Positions 1-8,640 of a DNA stretch of 14,189 nucleotides are shown one piece after another. Both the position numbers and the translations under genes were made by a program. This DNA is from QHXN01 sp040509515 (GTDB lineage Bacteria; Acidobacteriota; Blastocatellia; Pyrinomonadales; Pyrinomonadaceae). The stretch lies in NCBI GenBank assembly GCA_040509515.1, contig JBEVKV010000258.1:1-14189 (forward strand), in the 5' to 3' direction. Every line of letters begins with the position of its first letter. Position 1 is the first letter of the stretch. The notes beneath the pieces are model-generated. The model made no database searches. It was given only the letters and a program-made list of their open reading frames with translations, and was not told where the DNA came from.

Positions 1-226
1 GGAAGCCCCGCCGCTCTAGTTTTTGCCGCGTCATTTTTGCCGGCCGCGCCGAGCCGCGCGGGGCGTGAGGTGTAGTTTCTGAGGACTCGCGTGTCCGACA
101 AGCGTTCGTTTTGGGACGGGCGTCCGGCCGGGAGTCAACGCCCGACTTTCGCCGGCCGTCGCCCCAAGCCGCTTATCCGCGTGAACTAAGCGGCGCGGCC
201 CGCCGGCCGGCGGCGCGGCCGGCGGC
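1..226. other. Non-coding left flank with two inverted repeats
   Basis: No gene with credible composition was found here; the long minus-strand open frame covering it is the antisense of the phosphoesterase gene. Two inverted repeats are visible. GCCGCTTA at 168-175 is matched by TAAGCGGC at 187-194, with an 11-nt spacer. CCGCCGGCCG at 200-209 is matched by CGGCCGGCGG at 216-225, with a 6-nt loop. Neither is followed by a T tract, so they do not look like ordinary terminators. They lie just upstream of the sigma-54-like site, where an activator could bind. Confidence 0.5.
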
Positions 227-242
227 TGGCACCGCGCTTGCA
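227..242 (+). promoter_or_regulatory. Sigma-54 (RpoN) type -24/-12 promoter
   Basis: TGGCAC (227-232), one base, four bases, then TTGCA (238-242) matches the consensus TGGCACG-N4-TTGCW except that C replaces the final G of the first block. The invariant GG (228-229) and GC (240-241) have the correct 12-bp spacing. Transcription would begin near 253, only about three bases before the ATG at 256. Assignment is from the motif only; no RpoN or enhancer-binding protein gene is in the window. Confidence 0.55.
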
Positions 243-255
243 TTTTAGACGGCCG

Positions 256-1779
256 ATGAGAATAAAAAGATTTCAAGGCGGGGCCGCCTGCGCGTGTCTC
301 GCCGCCGCGCTGTTCGTCTCGGCACAGCCCGCCGCGTCGTCGGCCTCCGCGCAGACGACGGGGCCGGCCGGGCAGGTTCAGGTGTCGCCGAAGCACAAGG
401 AGGCTTTCGCGGGCTTCGAGGCGCGCGTCAAGGAGTACGTCGCGATGCGCGAGGGGCTTGAGGGCCAGATGCCCAAGCTCCCGAAGGACGCGACGCCCGA
501 GCAGATCGAGAAGCACAAGGCGGCGCTGCAAGACGCGGTGCGCGCCGCGCGCGCGACGGCCAAGCAGGGCGACATCTTCACGCCCGGCGCGGCCGGACAC
601 ATCCGCGAGGTCATCAAGACGGACGCGCCCGCGCAGGTCAAACGCGAGGTGCGCGAGACCGTCCTGGAGTCCGAGGTCGAGGGCGTGCCGCTGCGCGTCA
701 ACCACGCGTACCCCGAGTCGCAGGAGCTTCTGGAGATGACGCCCACGCTCCTGCTCCGACTCCCGCAGCTCCCGAAGCAGGTCAAGTACCGCTTCGTCAA
801 CGGGAACCTGCTGCTCGTCGACCGCGAGAACGGGCTCATCATCGACTACATGACCGACGCGCTCCCCAAAGCGCAACCCGGAGAGCAGACCGCCTCGTCT
901 TCGTCCAAAGACGAGAACGTCGGCGCGCGGGTCGCCGCCGCGCCCGCGAAGGCTAACCCGGGCGTCGGCCTGACGCTGCCCAACAAGGACGACTCCGTCC
1001 GCTTCATGGTCGTCGGCGACACGGGCACGGGGAGCCGGCAGCAGAACGAGCTGGCGGGGGTGATGACCCGCTACCGGCAGGCTTTCCCGTTCGAGTTCGC
1101 GCTGATGGTGGGCGACAACATGTACGGCGGCGAGAAGGCCGCCGACTACAAGAATAAGTTCGAGGACGTGTACCGGGCGCTGCTCGACCAGAAGGTGAAG
1201 TTCTACGCCGCGCTCGGCAACCACGACGAGTCGAACCAGCGCTTCTACGACCAGTTCAACATGAACGGCGAGGAGTACTACCAGTTCAAGAAGGGCGACG
1301 TGAGCTTCTACGCGCTCAACAGCAACTACATGGACAAGAAGCAGCTCGCGTGGTTCGAGGAGAAGCTCAAGGGCGACACCGCCAAGTGGAAGGTCGCCTA
1401 CTTCCATCACCCGCCCTACTCGTCGGGCGGCAAGCACGGCTCCTCTTCGGGGCTGCGCGACGTGGTCGAGCCGATCTTCGTCAAGTACGGCGTCAACGTC
1501 GTCTTCGCCGGCCACGAGCACTTCTACGAGCGCATCAAGCCGCAGAAGGGCATCTACTACTTCATCTCGGGCGCGGGCGGGAAGCTGCGCGAGGGCGACA
1601 TCCAGAAGGGCTCGCCGCTGACGGCCAAAGCTTACGACACAGACATGTCCTTCATGCTCATCGAAGTCGCGGGCGACGAGATGCACTTCCAGTGCGTCAA
1701 CCGGATGGGCGAGACCGTCGACTCGGGCGTCATCACGCACCAGCGCGCGAAGCCCGCGGCGGCGGCGGCCTCGAACTGA
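256..1779 (+). CDS. Secreted calcineurin-like metallophosphoesterase
   Basis: Predicted exported phosphoesterase of 507 residues. A signal peptide covers about residues 1-32 (basic MRIKR start, hydrophobic core, ASA before Q33). Residues 33-235 form a charged, largely helical region outside the catalytic fold. The metallophosphoesterase domain follows with the full dinuclear-metal motif set: GD with D255, GDN at 286-288, GNHD at 321-324, HH at 384-385 and GHEH at 419-422. This resembles the catalytic domain of purple acid phosphatase-like enzymes, so a phosphomonoester or diester substrate in the periplasm is likely; the exact substrate is unknown. ATG 256 is preferred to the in-frame TTG at 238, because that TTG lies inside the sigma-54-type promoter and the signal peptide starts naturally at MRIK. 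No Shine-Dalgarno sequence precedes it. The C-terminus is Ala-rich. Confidence 0.9.
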   Translation: MRIKRFQGGAACACLAAALFVSAQPAASSASAQTTGPAGQVQVSPKHKEAFAGFEARVKEYVAMREGLEGQMPKLPKDATPEQIEKHKAALQDAVRAARATAKQGDIFTPGAAGHIREVIKTDAPAQVKREVRETVLESEVEGVPLRVNHAYPESQELLEMTPTLLLRLPQLPKQVKYRFVNGNLLLVDRENGLIIDYMTDALPKAQPGEQTASSSSKDENVGARVAAAPAKANPGVGLTLPNKDDSVRFMVVGDTGTGSRQQNELAGVMTRYRQAFPFEFALMVGDNMYGGEKAADYKNKFEDVYRALLDQKVKFYAALGNHDESNQRFYDQFNMNGEEYYQFKKGDVSFYALNSNYMDKKQLAWFEEKLKGDTAKWKVAYFHHPPYSSGGKHGSSSGLRDVVEPIFVKYGVNVVFAGHEHFYERIKPQKGIYYFISGAGGKLREGDIQKGSPLTAKAYDTDMSFMLIEVAGDEMHFQCVNRMGETVDSGVITHQRAKPAAAAASN

Positions 1780-1814
1780 AGCGCCCGGGAGGCACGACTT
1801 AAGACCGAACGGCC

Positions 1815-1874
1815 GGCGGCCGGTTTGACCCGCGTTGTGATAACATCGCGCCGTCAAACCGGCCGCCCCTTTTT
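1815..1874 (+). terminator. Long hairpin terminator after the phosphoesterase gene
   Basis: Bases 1815-1829 pair perfectly with 1853-1867 (15 bp). The loop itself folds: 1831-1834 pairs with 1847-1850 and 1836-1838 with 1843-1845, leaving a GATA tetraloop. The structure totals about 22 bp. TTTTT follows at 1870-1874, as in a Rho-independent terminator acting on the + strand. The arms are longer than in most terminators. Confidence 0.75.
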
Positions 1875-1901
1875 ACCCGCGCGGCCCCACGGAGGACTGA
1901 C

Positions 1902-2462
1902 ATGACATCGACGACTCAGCGCTCGACCGCCAGCGAGCTTTTCGAGATGCCGGACGACGGCTTCCGATACGAGCTGGTGAAAGGAGAGCTGCGAAAGATG
2001 TCTCCCACAGGCTGGGAGCAAGGGGAGGTGGCCGTTAACATCACCCTGCTGCTTGGTCAGTACGTGAAAGTAAACAAACTCGGCACCTGCGGCGGCGCGG
2101 AGACGGGATTTAAGATCGCCTCCGACCCCGACACCGTACGCGCGCCCGACCTGTCCTTCGTCAACCGTGGACGCTTGCCGAAGGGCGACGCCCGTAAAAA
2201 GTTTTTGCCCTTCGCCCCCGACCTCGCCGTCGAAGTGCGCAGCCCGGGCGACACCCGCCGCGAGGTTAAAGAGAAGGTCGCGGACTGGATTGCGGCCGGG
2301 ACGAGCGCGGTCTGGATAATTGACCCGCAGCGGCGGACTGTTTCGGTCTATCGCCCGACGGGCGACGCGACGGAGTTGTCGGAGGGCGACGAGTTGGACG
2401 GCGGCGAGATCGTGCCGGGCTTTCGCTGTAAGGTGGCGGAGTTTTTTGACGAGTCGTTCTGA
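1902..2462 (+). CDS. Uma2 family (DUF820) restriction-endonuclease-like protein
   Basis: A 186-residue protein with the layout of the Uma2/DUF820 family, which has a PD-(D/E)XK nuclease-type fold. Visible features are the N-terminal FEMPDDGFRYELVKGEL segment, the central APDLSFV and DLAVEVRSPGD strands carrying the likely acidic metal ligands, and the WIIDPQRRTVSVYRP strand. Length is normal for the family. GGAGG at 1891-1895 lies 6 nt before ATG 1902. Members are very numerous in cyanobacteria and some soil bacteria, and their biological role is unsettled; nuclease activity is inferred from the fold. It comes directly before murI (18 nt from its stop to the murI TTG) and may be cotranscribed with it. 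No partner methylase is present. Confidence 0.85.
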   Translation: MTSTTQRSTASELFEMPDDGFRYELVKGELRKMSPTGWEQGEVAVNITLLLGQYVKVNKLGTCGGAETGFKIASDPDTVRAPDLSFVNRGRLPKGDARKKFLPFAPDLAVEVRSPGDTRREVKEKVADWIAAGTSAVWIIDPQRRTVSVYRPTGDATELSEGDELDGGEIVPGFRCKVAEFFDESF

Positions 2463-2480
2463 GTAAGTCGCCCTGAAATT

Positions 2481-3377
2481 TTGGATCGCAACCTTCCCAT
2501 CGGAATCTTCGACAGCGGCGTCGGCGGCCTGACGGTCTACCGCGCGCTGCACGAGCGCCTGCCCGGCGAGCGCTTCGTCTACCTCGGCGACACGGCGCGC
2601 GTGCCCTACGGGACGAAGTCGCTTCAGACGGTCGAGCGCTACGCGGTCGAGGACGCGCGCTTCCTCGTCTCGCGGGGCGTCAAGCTGCTCGTCGTCGCCT
2701 GCAACACGGCCTCGGCGCTCGCGCTCCCGGCCGTGCGCCGCGCCGTCCCCGTCCCCGTCGTCGGCATGATCGGGCCGGGCGCGCGCGCCGCCGTCGAAGC
2801 AGCGTCGGGCGCGTCCGACACCTCAGTCCCCGCGCGCGTCGGCGTCGTCGCCACCGAGTCCACGGTCAGGAGCGGCGCTTACAGCAAAGCCATCAAAGAG
2901 CTTTCGCCCGGCGTCGAGGTCTTCGAGCGCGCCTGCCCGCTCTTCGTCTCGCTGGCCGAGGAGGGCTGGGCCGAGACCGAGGTGGCGCGCACGGTCGCCG
3001 AAGAGTACCTGCGCCCCCTGCGCGAGCACGAAATCTCGGCGCTCGTCATGGGCTGCACGCACTATCCCATTCTGCGGCGCGTGATTCAGGAGGCGGTCGG
3101 CCCCGGGGTGCGGCTGATAGATTCGGGCGAGGCCGCCGCGCGCGCCGTCGAGGCGGTCATCGAACGCGACGGCCTGCGCCGCACGGCGACGCAGGAGTTG
3201 AGGGACTTGCGCGAGGCCGGCGCGCACGCGCGCCACCTGTGCGACGACTTGGATCACTTCTACGTGACGGACGCGGCCGAGCGCTTCGCGCACGTCGCCG
3301 AGCGCTTCCTCGGCGCCGCGCCGCGCAGGCTCGAAGCCGTCGAGGTCTGGGGGCACGATGAGCTTCAACCCCGCTAA
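2481..3377 (+). CDS. murI: Glutamate racemase
   Basis: Interconverts L- and D-glutamate without a cofactor, supplying D-Glu to MurD for the peptidoglycan stem peptide; cytoplasmic. Family motifs are intact: GIFDSGVGGLTV at the N-terminus with Asp11, GDTARVPYG, VVACNTASALAL with the first catalytic Cys74, GVVATEST, and VMGCTHYPIL with the second catalytic Cys192. The length of 298 residues is slightly above the usual range. The start is TTG at 2481: the frame is closed upstream by the TGA of the preceding gene, and the conserved N-terminal motif begins six residues later. No clear Shine-Dalgarno sequence is seen, so translation may be coupled to the upstream gene. The 3' end overlaps rph by 20 nt. 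Confidence 0.95.
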   Translation: MDRNLPIGIFDSGVGGLTVYRALHERLPGERFVYLGDTARVPYGTKSLQTVERYAVEDARFLVSRGVKLLVVACNTASALALPAVRRAVPVPVVGMIGPGARAAVEAASGASDTSVPARVGVVATESTVRSGAYSKAIKELSPGVEVFERACPLFVSLAEEGWAETEVARTVAEEYLRPLREHEISALVMGCTHYPILRRVIQEAVGPGVRLIDSGEAAARAVEAVIERDGLRRTATQELRDLREAGAHARHLCDDLDHFYVTDAAERFAHVAERFLGAAPRRLEAVEVWGHDELQPR

Positions 3378-4122
3378 CAAGACTAACAAAACTTTCGCGC
3401 GCACCGACGGGCGCGCGGCCGACGGGCTCCGGCAGGTGCGCATCACGCCCGGCTTCATGCCCTTCGCCGAGGGCTCGGCGCTCATCGAGATGGGGCAGAC
3501 GCGCGTCATCTGCACCGCGACGCTCGACGAACGCGTGCCCCCCTTCCGGCGCAACACCGGGCAGGGCTGGCTCACGGCCGAGTACTCGATGCTGCCGCGC
3601 GCCACGCCGCAGCGCACGCAGCGCGAGACGGGGCGCGGCGGCCCTTCGGGGCGCACGCACGAGATACAGCGGCTCATCGGCCGTTCCTTGCGCGCCGTCA
3701 CGAACCTCTCGAAACTCGGCGAGCGCACCATCACCGTCGACTGCGACGTTTTGCAGGCCGACGGCGGCACGCGCACGGCCGCCATCACGGGCGCGTACGT
3801 CGCGCTGGTGCTTGCCTGCCGCCGCCTCGTCAGGGAGAATAGGCTCGCCGCGCTGCCCTTGTCCGGAGAGGTCGCGGCCGTCAGCGTCGGCGTCGTCGCC
3901 GGCACGCCGCTCCTCGACCTCAAGTACGACGAAGACTCGCGCGCGGAAGTTGACATGAACGTCGTCTGCACGGGCGACGGCCGGTTCGTCGAGTTGCAGG
4001 GGACGGCCGAGGGCGAGCCCTTCACGTCCGAGCAGATGGAGTCGCTCCTCGCGCTCGCGCGCGGCGGGCTCCAGACGCTCTTCGCCGCGCAACGCGCCGC
4101 CGTCGAACAGGCAGTGCCCTGA
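3358..4122 (+). CDS. rph: Ribonuclease PH
   Basis: Phosphorolytic 3'-5' exoribonuclease that trims tRNA precursors, normally a hexameric ring. The 254-residue sequence follows RNase PH throughout: VRITPGFMPFAEGSALIEMG, TRVICTATL, GQGWLTAEYSMLPRAT, RTHEIQRLIGRSLRAV, ITVDCDVLQADGGTRTAAITGA with the phosphate-binding Arg139, and AEVDMNVVCTGDGRFVELQGTAEGEPF. It starts at ATG 3358 inside the last codons of murI, which implies translational coupling. A 13-residue N-terminal extension rich in Asn, Lys and Thr precedes the conserved core. The XTP/dITP pyrophosphatase gene that often follows rph is absent here. Confidence 0.96.
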   Translation: MSFNPANKTNKTFARTDGRAADGLRQVRITPGFMPFAEGSALIEMGQTRVICTATLDERVPPFRRNTGQGWLTAEYSMLPRATPQRTQRETGRGGPSGRTHEIQRLIGRSLRAVTNLSKLGERTITVDCDVLQADGGTRTAAITGAYVALVLACRRLVRENRLAALPLSGEVAAVSVGVVAGTPLLDLKYDEDSRAEVDMNVVCTGDGRFVELQGTAEGEPFTSEQMESLLALARGGLQTLFAAQRAAVEQAVP

Positions 4123-4170
4123 CCCCGAATCCCGATACGTGTTTCCCACCCCTTGAAGGAGTTTGAAAAA

Positions 4171-5205
4171 GTGTCTGTAAGAACTTCGCACCCCCTCCGC
4201 TTCAATGTCCAACGTCTTCTCCCACGTCTTCTCTCGCTGACCGTGCTCGCCGCCGTCTCGCTGCTCCTGACCGCCGACGCCCTCGCGCAGGGGACGGGCA
4301 TCGGCGCGCACCGCAGCGGCGACGTGGGGACGGGCGGCAACTTCTCGATTCAGGGGCACGTCATCAGCCCCACGGGACGCCTGCCCGAGACCCGCGTGCG
4401 CATCTCCGTCAGCAGTTCCAACTCCGGGACGCGCACGGCCGTCGCGGGCGCGGACGGCGTCTTTCTCGTCAGCAGCCTTGAGCCCGGCCCCTACGACGTG
4501 ACCATCGACGCCGGCAAGGAGTTCGAGGTCGAGCGCGAGAAGGTCTACCTCGGCGGCTCGACGCACATGTCCACGCTGCCCGTCTACCTCCGGCTCAAGC
4601 CCGAGGCCAACCCCGCGCTCGCGGGCGTGCCGAAGCCGGCCGTCGACCTCTACGTCAAGGCGCAGGAGGCGGCGCGCAAGGGCGACAACGCGAAGGCCGA
4701 GACGCTGCTGGGCGAGGCGGTCGCGCAGCACCCGCAGTTCGGGCTGGCGCACAACGAGCTGGGACTTTTGCACATGCGCGCCGGCCGGCTCGACAAGGCG
4801 CTCGAAGCCTACACCGCCGCCGCGAAGACGCTCCCCGAAGACCCTTTCGTCCAGCTCAACTACGGGACGGCGCTGACGCAGAAGAAGGAGTTCGCCGAGG
4901 CCGAGAAGCAGCTCCGGCGCGCGCTCAAGAAGCTCGACAAGTCGGCGACCGGGCACATGTACCTCGGCGTCGCGCTCATCGGCCTGAAGAGCATCGACGA
5001 GGCCGAGCGCGAGCTACAGCAGGCGGCTAAGCTCGGCGGCGACCAGATGGGCGCGGCGCACAAGTACCTCGGCGGCATCTACTGGGCGAGGCGCGACTAC
5101 AGGAAGGCCGCCGACGAGCTTGAGACCTACCTCAAGCTCTCGCCCAAGGCCCCCGACGCCGAGCAGATGCGCGCGACCATCAAAGACCTCCGCAACAAGT
5201 CCTGA
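4171..5205 (+). CDS. Secreted TPR protein with carboxypeptidase-regulatory-like domain
   Basis: A 344-residue exported protein. The signal peptide runs to about residue 39 (ALA before Q40). Residues about 57-140 look like a CarboxypepD_reg/transthyretin-like beta-sandwich: an IQGHVISPTGRLPETRVRIS strand pair, then GVFLVSSLEPGPYDVTI. Residues about 148-340 are tetratricopeptide repeats, four to five units with the usual small-residue pattern (GLAHNELGLLHMRAGRLDKA, HMYLGVALIGLKSIDEAERE, AHKYLGGIYWARRDYRKAAD). This points to a protein-interaction scaffold in the periplasm; the partner is unknown. GTG 4171 is chosen because AAGGAG at 4156-4161 lies 9 nt upstream; the in-frame TTG at 4153 overlaps that ribosome-binding site. 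Confidence 0.88.
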   Translation: MSVRTSHPLRFNVQRLLPRLLSLTVLAAVSLLLTADALAQGTGIGAHRSGDVGTGGNFSIQGHVISPTGRLPETRVRISVSSSNSGTRTAVAGADGVFLVSSLEPGPYDVTIDAGKEFEVEREKVYLGGSTHMSTLPVYLRLKPEANPALAGVPKPAVDLYVKAQEAARKGDNAKAETLLGEAVAQHPQFGLAHNELGLLHMRAGRLDKALEAYTAAAKTLPEDPFVQLNYGTALTQKKEFAEAEKQLRRALKKLDKSATGHMYLGVALIGLKSIDEAERELQQAAKLGGDQMGAAHKYLGGIYWARRDYRKAADELETYLKLSPKAPDAEQMRATIKDLRNKS

Positions 5206-5359
5206 GCGAGTCGCGAGCGCGTCGAGTCGCACGGCGCGCGCGGGCAACACGGCGCGCGCGGGCCGGCATCTGAAGGAGAAACGGTAAAACCTCGATTTCA
5301 AAGGCCGGGACTTCAAAGGCCGGGATTTCAAACGCCGCCTTCCGCAAGGAGTGACAGCA
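5206..5359 (+). repeat. Repeat-bearing spacer before the small secreted gene
   Basis: Two short tandem structures are visible. CACGGCGCGCGCGGGC occurs at 5230-5245 and 5248-5263 (18-bp period). A 15-bp unit occurs three times with small changes: GATTTCAAAGGCCGG at 5294-5308, GACTTCAAAGGCCGG at 5309-5323 and GATTTCAAACGCCGC at 5324-5338. An AAGGAG at 5273-5278 has no start codon at a useful distance. The AAGGAG at 5346-5351 serves the next gene. Confidence 0.7.
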
Positions 5360-5884
5360 GTGAGCAAGACAAGCACCAAACGCCTCGTCGCCTGCGCGCT
5401 CGCGCTCCTGACCTGCGCGGCACAGGCCGCCAGCGCGCAGGAGCCCAACACGAGCGAAACCAAAGACTACGCGCTCGAACTGCCGACCGAAGCCTGGCGG
5501 GCCGTCCCGCGCCCCGCCGGCTCGCACCAGCACCCCGAGTTCGTCAACGGCGACCGCTCGGACGGCTACCTGCGCGTGCGCCGCGAGGAGGTCGAGTCCA
5601 ACACGGAGCTGCGCGAGTACGCGCGCGCCGAGTCCGACACCAAGCTGCGTTTCCTCCCCGGCTTCGTCGGCGGCAAGGACGAGCGCTTCGCCGGGCGTCT
5701 GAGCGGCTTGGTCTCGAACTACGAGTACACGAGCGGTGGCAAGGCGATGGCCGGCCGCGTCTACTACCTGCAGGCCGACGGCCGGACGGTCTACGTGCTC
5801 CACTTCACGGGTCTGCGCGACCGGCTCCAGCGCATCCAGAACCAGACCGACGCCATCGCCCGCGGCTTCCGACTGAAACAGTAG
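5360..5884 (+). CDS. Small secreted protein of unknown function
   Basis: A 174-residue protein with a clear signal peptide (about residues 1-26, ASA before Q27). I do not recognise a named family with confidence. The mature part starts with YALELPTEAWRAV and ends with DGRTVYVLHFTGLRDRLQRI followed by DAIARGFRLKQ. This order, an amphipathic first strand after a Leu-Pro turn and a terminal helix, recalls PsbP/DcrB-like periplasmic proteins, but that is only a fold-level guess. GTG 5360 is preferred to GTG 5351 because AAGGAG at 5346-5351 lies 8 nt before it and overlaps the earlier codon. It sits downstream of the TPR gene on the same strand. Confidence 0.8.
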   Translation: MSKTSTKRLVACALALLTCAAQAASAQEPNTSETKDYALELPTEAWRAVPRPAGSHQHPEFVNGDRSDGYLRVRREEVESNTELREYARAESDTKLRFLPGFVGGKDERFAGRLSGLVSNYEYTSGGKAMAGRVYYLQADGRTVYVLHFTGLRDRLQRIQNQTDAIARGFRLKQ

Positions 5885-5885
5885 G

Positions 5886-5949
5886 CGTGAACCGTAAACC
5901 GTGAACCGTGACGAGAGAAGACACGCTCTCCCTCTCGTCACGGTTCACG
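5886..5949 (+). terminator. Heptamer-repeat hairpin after the small secreted gene
   Basis: Four 7-bp units run in tandem: CGTGAAC 5886-5892, CGTAAAC 5893-5899, CGTGAAC 5900-5906 and CGTGACG 5907-5913. Positions 5900-5917 then pair perfectly with 5932-5949 (18 bp) around a 14-nt loop. No T tract follows on the + strand, so termination efficiency is uncertain. The structure ends 9 nt before the SET gene start and could also affect its translation. Confidence 0.65.
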
Positions 5950-5958
5950 ATTCAGAGC

Positions 5959-6375
5959 ATGAGAATGAAACTCGCGCCGGGAATCGCCGTCCGCAAGTCG
6001 CCGATTGACGGCAAGGGCTGCTTCGCCACGCAGTTCTTTCCGAAGGGCAGGAAGATCGCGGAGTACACGGGCGAGCTCATCGGCGAGCGCGAGGTCGCGC
6101 GCCGCATCAAGACGCGCCGCAAGCACCGCATCTGCGCGCTCGAATACGGCCGCCACCTCGACGGCGCGCGCGGCGGCAACGGCACGCACTACATCAACCA
6201 CTCCTGCCGCCCCAACTCCTACATGCGCGTGACGCGCGGCCACCTGCTCTTCATGGCGCTGCGCGACATAGACCCCGGCGAAGAGATCACCTGCGACTAC
6301 GTCTCCACACACCACCCCGACACCTACCGCTGCCGCTGCAAGGCCGAGGGCTGTCGCGGCACGCTCAACAAATAG
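5959..6375 (+). CDS. SET-domain protein lysine methyltransferase
   Basis: A compact 138-residue protein that is almost entirely a SET domain. These enzymes move a methyl group from S-adenosylmethionine to lysine side chains. Seen in order: DGKGCFA (17-23), the EYTGELIG strand (35-42), the YINHSCRPNS pseudoknot motif (78-87) for AdoMet binding, GEEITCDY with the probable catalytic Tyr114, and a post-SET CxCx4C cluster (C125, C127, C132) that with C83 can bind zinc. All key residues are present, so it is probably active. The target is unknown; bacterial targets could be a nucleoid or ribosomal protein. ATG 5959 is chosen because the earlier in-frame GTG at 5908 lies inside the hairpin; ATG 5965 is also possible. 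No strong ribosome-binding site is visible. Confidence 0.9.
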   Translation: MRMKLAPGIAVRKSPIDGKGCFATQFFPKGRKIAEYTGELIGEREVARRIKTRRKHRICALEYGRHLDGARGGNGTHYINHSCRPNSYMRVTRGHLLFMALRDIDPGEEITCDYVSTHHPDTYRCRCKAEGCRGTLNK

Positions 6376-6376
6376 A

Positions 6377-6442
6377 AGTGATAAGTGATGGGTGATGAGT
6401 GATAAGAAAGAGGAGGCGTGCTTCGCCTTCTCTCATCACTCA

Positions 6443-6446
<4 letters not shown>
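6377..6446. terminator. Bidirectional heptamer-repeat hairpin between convergent genes
   Basis: Four tandem RGTGATR heptamers lie at 6377-6383, 6384-6390, 6391-6397 and 6398-6404. GTGATGAGTGAT at 6392-6403 pairs perfectly with 6435-6446. Inside it, 6409-6418 pairs with 6424-6433 (one G-T) around a 5-nt loop. It separates the convergent SET and kinase genes, and its right arm covers the kinase stop codon. It is a likely terminator for both strands, although T tracts are poor. Confidence 0.65.
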
Positions 6447-8515
<2,069 letters not shown>

Positions 8516-8589
8516 GGCTTTAACGGGCGGGCTTGTCTGAGGAAGGAGTTCCGACGCGGCGTCAGAGGAAAGAGCGACGCCCCAAAATC

Positions 8590-8618
8590 ATCTTACACGC
8601 CGGTCGCGGGCTTAACAA
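8590..8618 (-). promoter_or_regulatory. Possible sigma-70 promoter for the kinase gene
   Basis: Read on the minus strand, TTGTTA (8618-8613) is followed after 17 bp by TAAGAT (8595-8590). Each hexamer has four of six consensus bases. The site lies between the selA stop and the kinase start and would give a leader of roughly 70 nt. It would allow expression separate from selA. Confidence 0.35.
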
Positions 8619-8640
8619 GAGATGTTTTCGGGAAGGGTTT

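Noticed and set aside
238..255. TTG at 238 as the start of the phosphoesterase
   Set aside because: It overlaps the sigma-54-type promoter element and adds residues that do not fit a signal peptide start; ATG 256 gives a normal one.
31..1857. A 608-codon minus-strand open frame spanning the phosphoesterase gene
   Set aside because: It is the antisense of a gene with a full catalytic motif set; its product is Arg/Leu/Val-rich low-complexity sequence with no recognisable domain, as expected from high-GC shadow frames.
2460..2462. In-frame TGA between the Uma2-like gene and murI as a selenocysteine codon joining the two, given selA in the window
   Set aside because: Both proteins are complete at family length on each side of the TGA, no Cys-containing homologous fusion is expected, and no SECIS-like hairpin is evident just after the codon.
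2823..4956. Long minus-strand open frames across murI, rph and the TPR gene
   Set aside because: The + strand carries unmistakable murI and rph motifs. The minus frames have shadow composition and no motif.
5230..5338. CRISPR-like array
   Set aside because: The units are 15-16 bp, adjacent, without unique spacers of 30 bp or more, and no cas gene is near.
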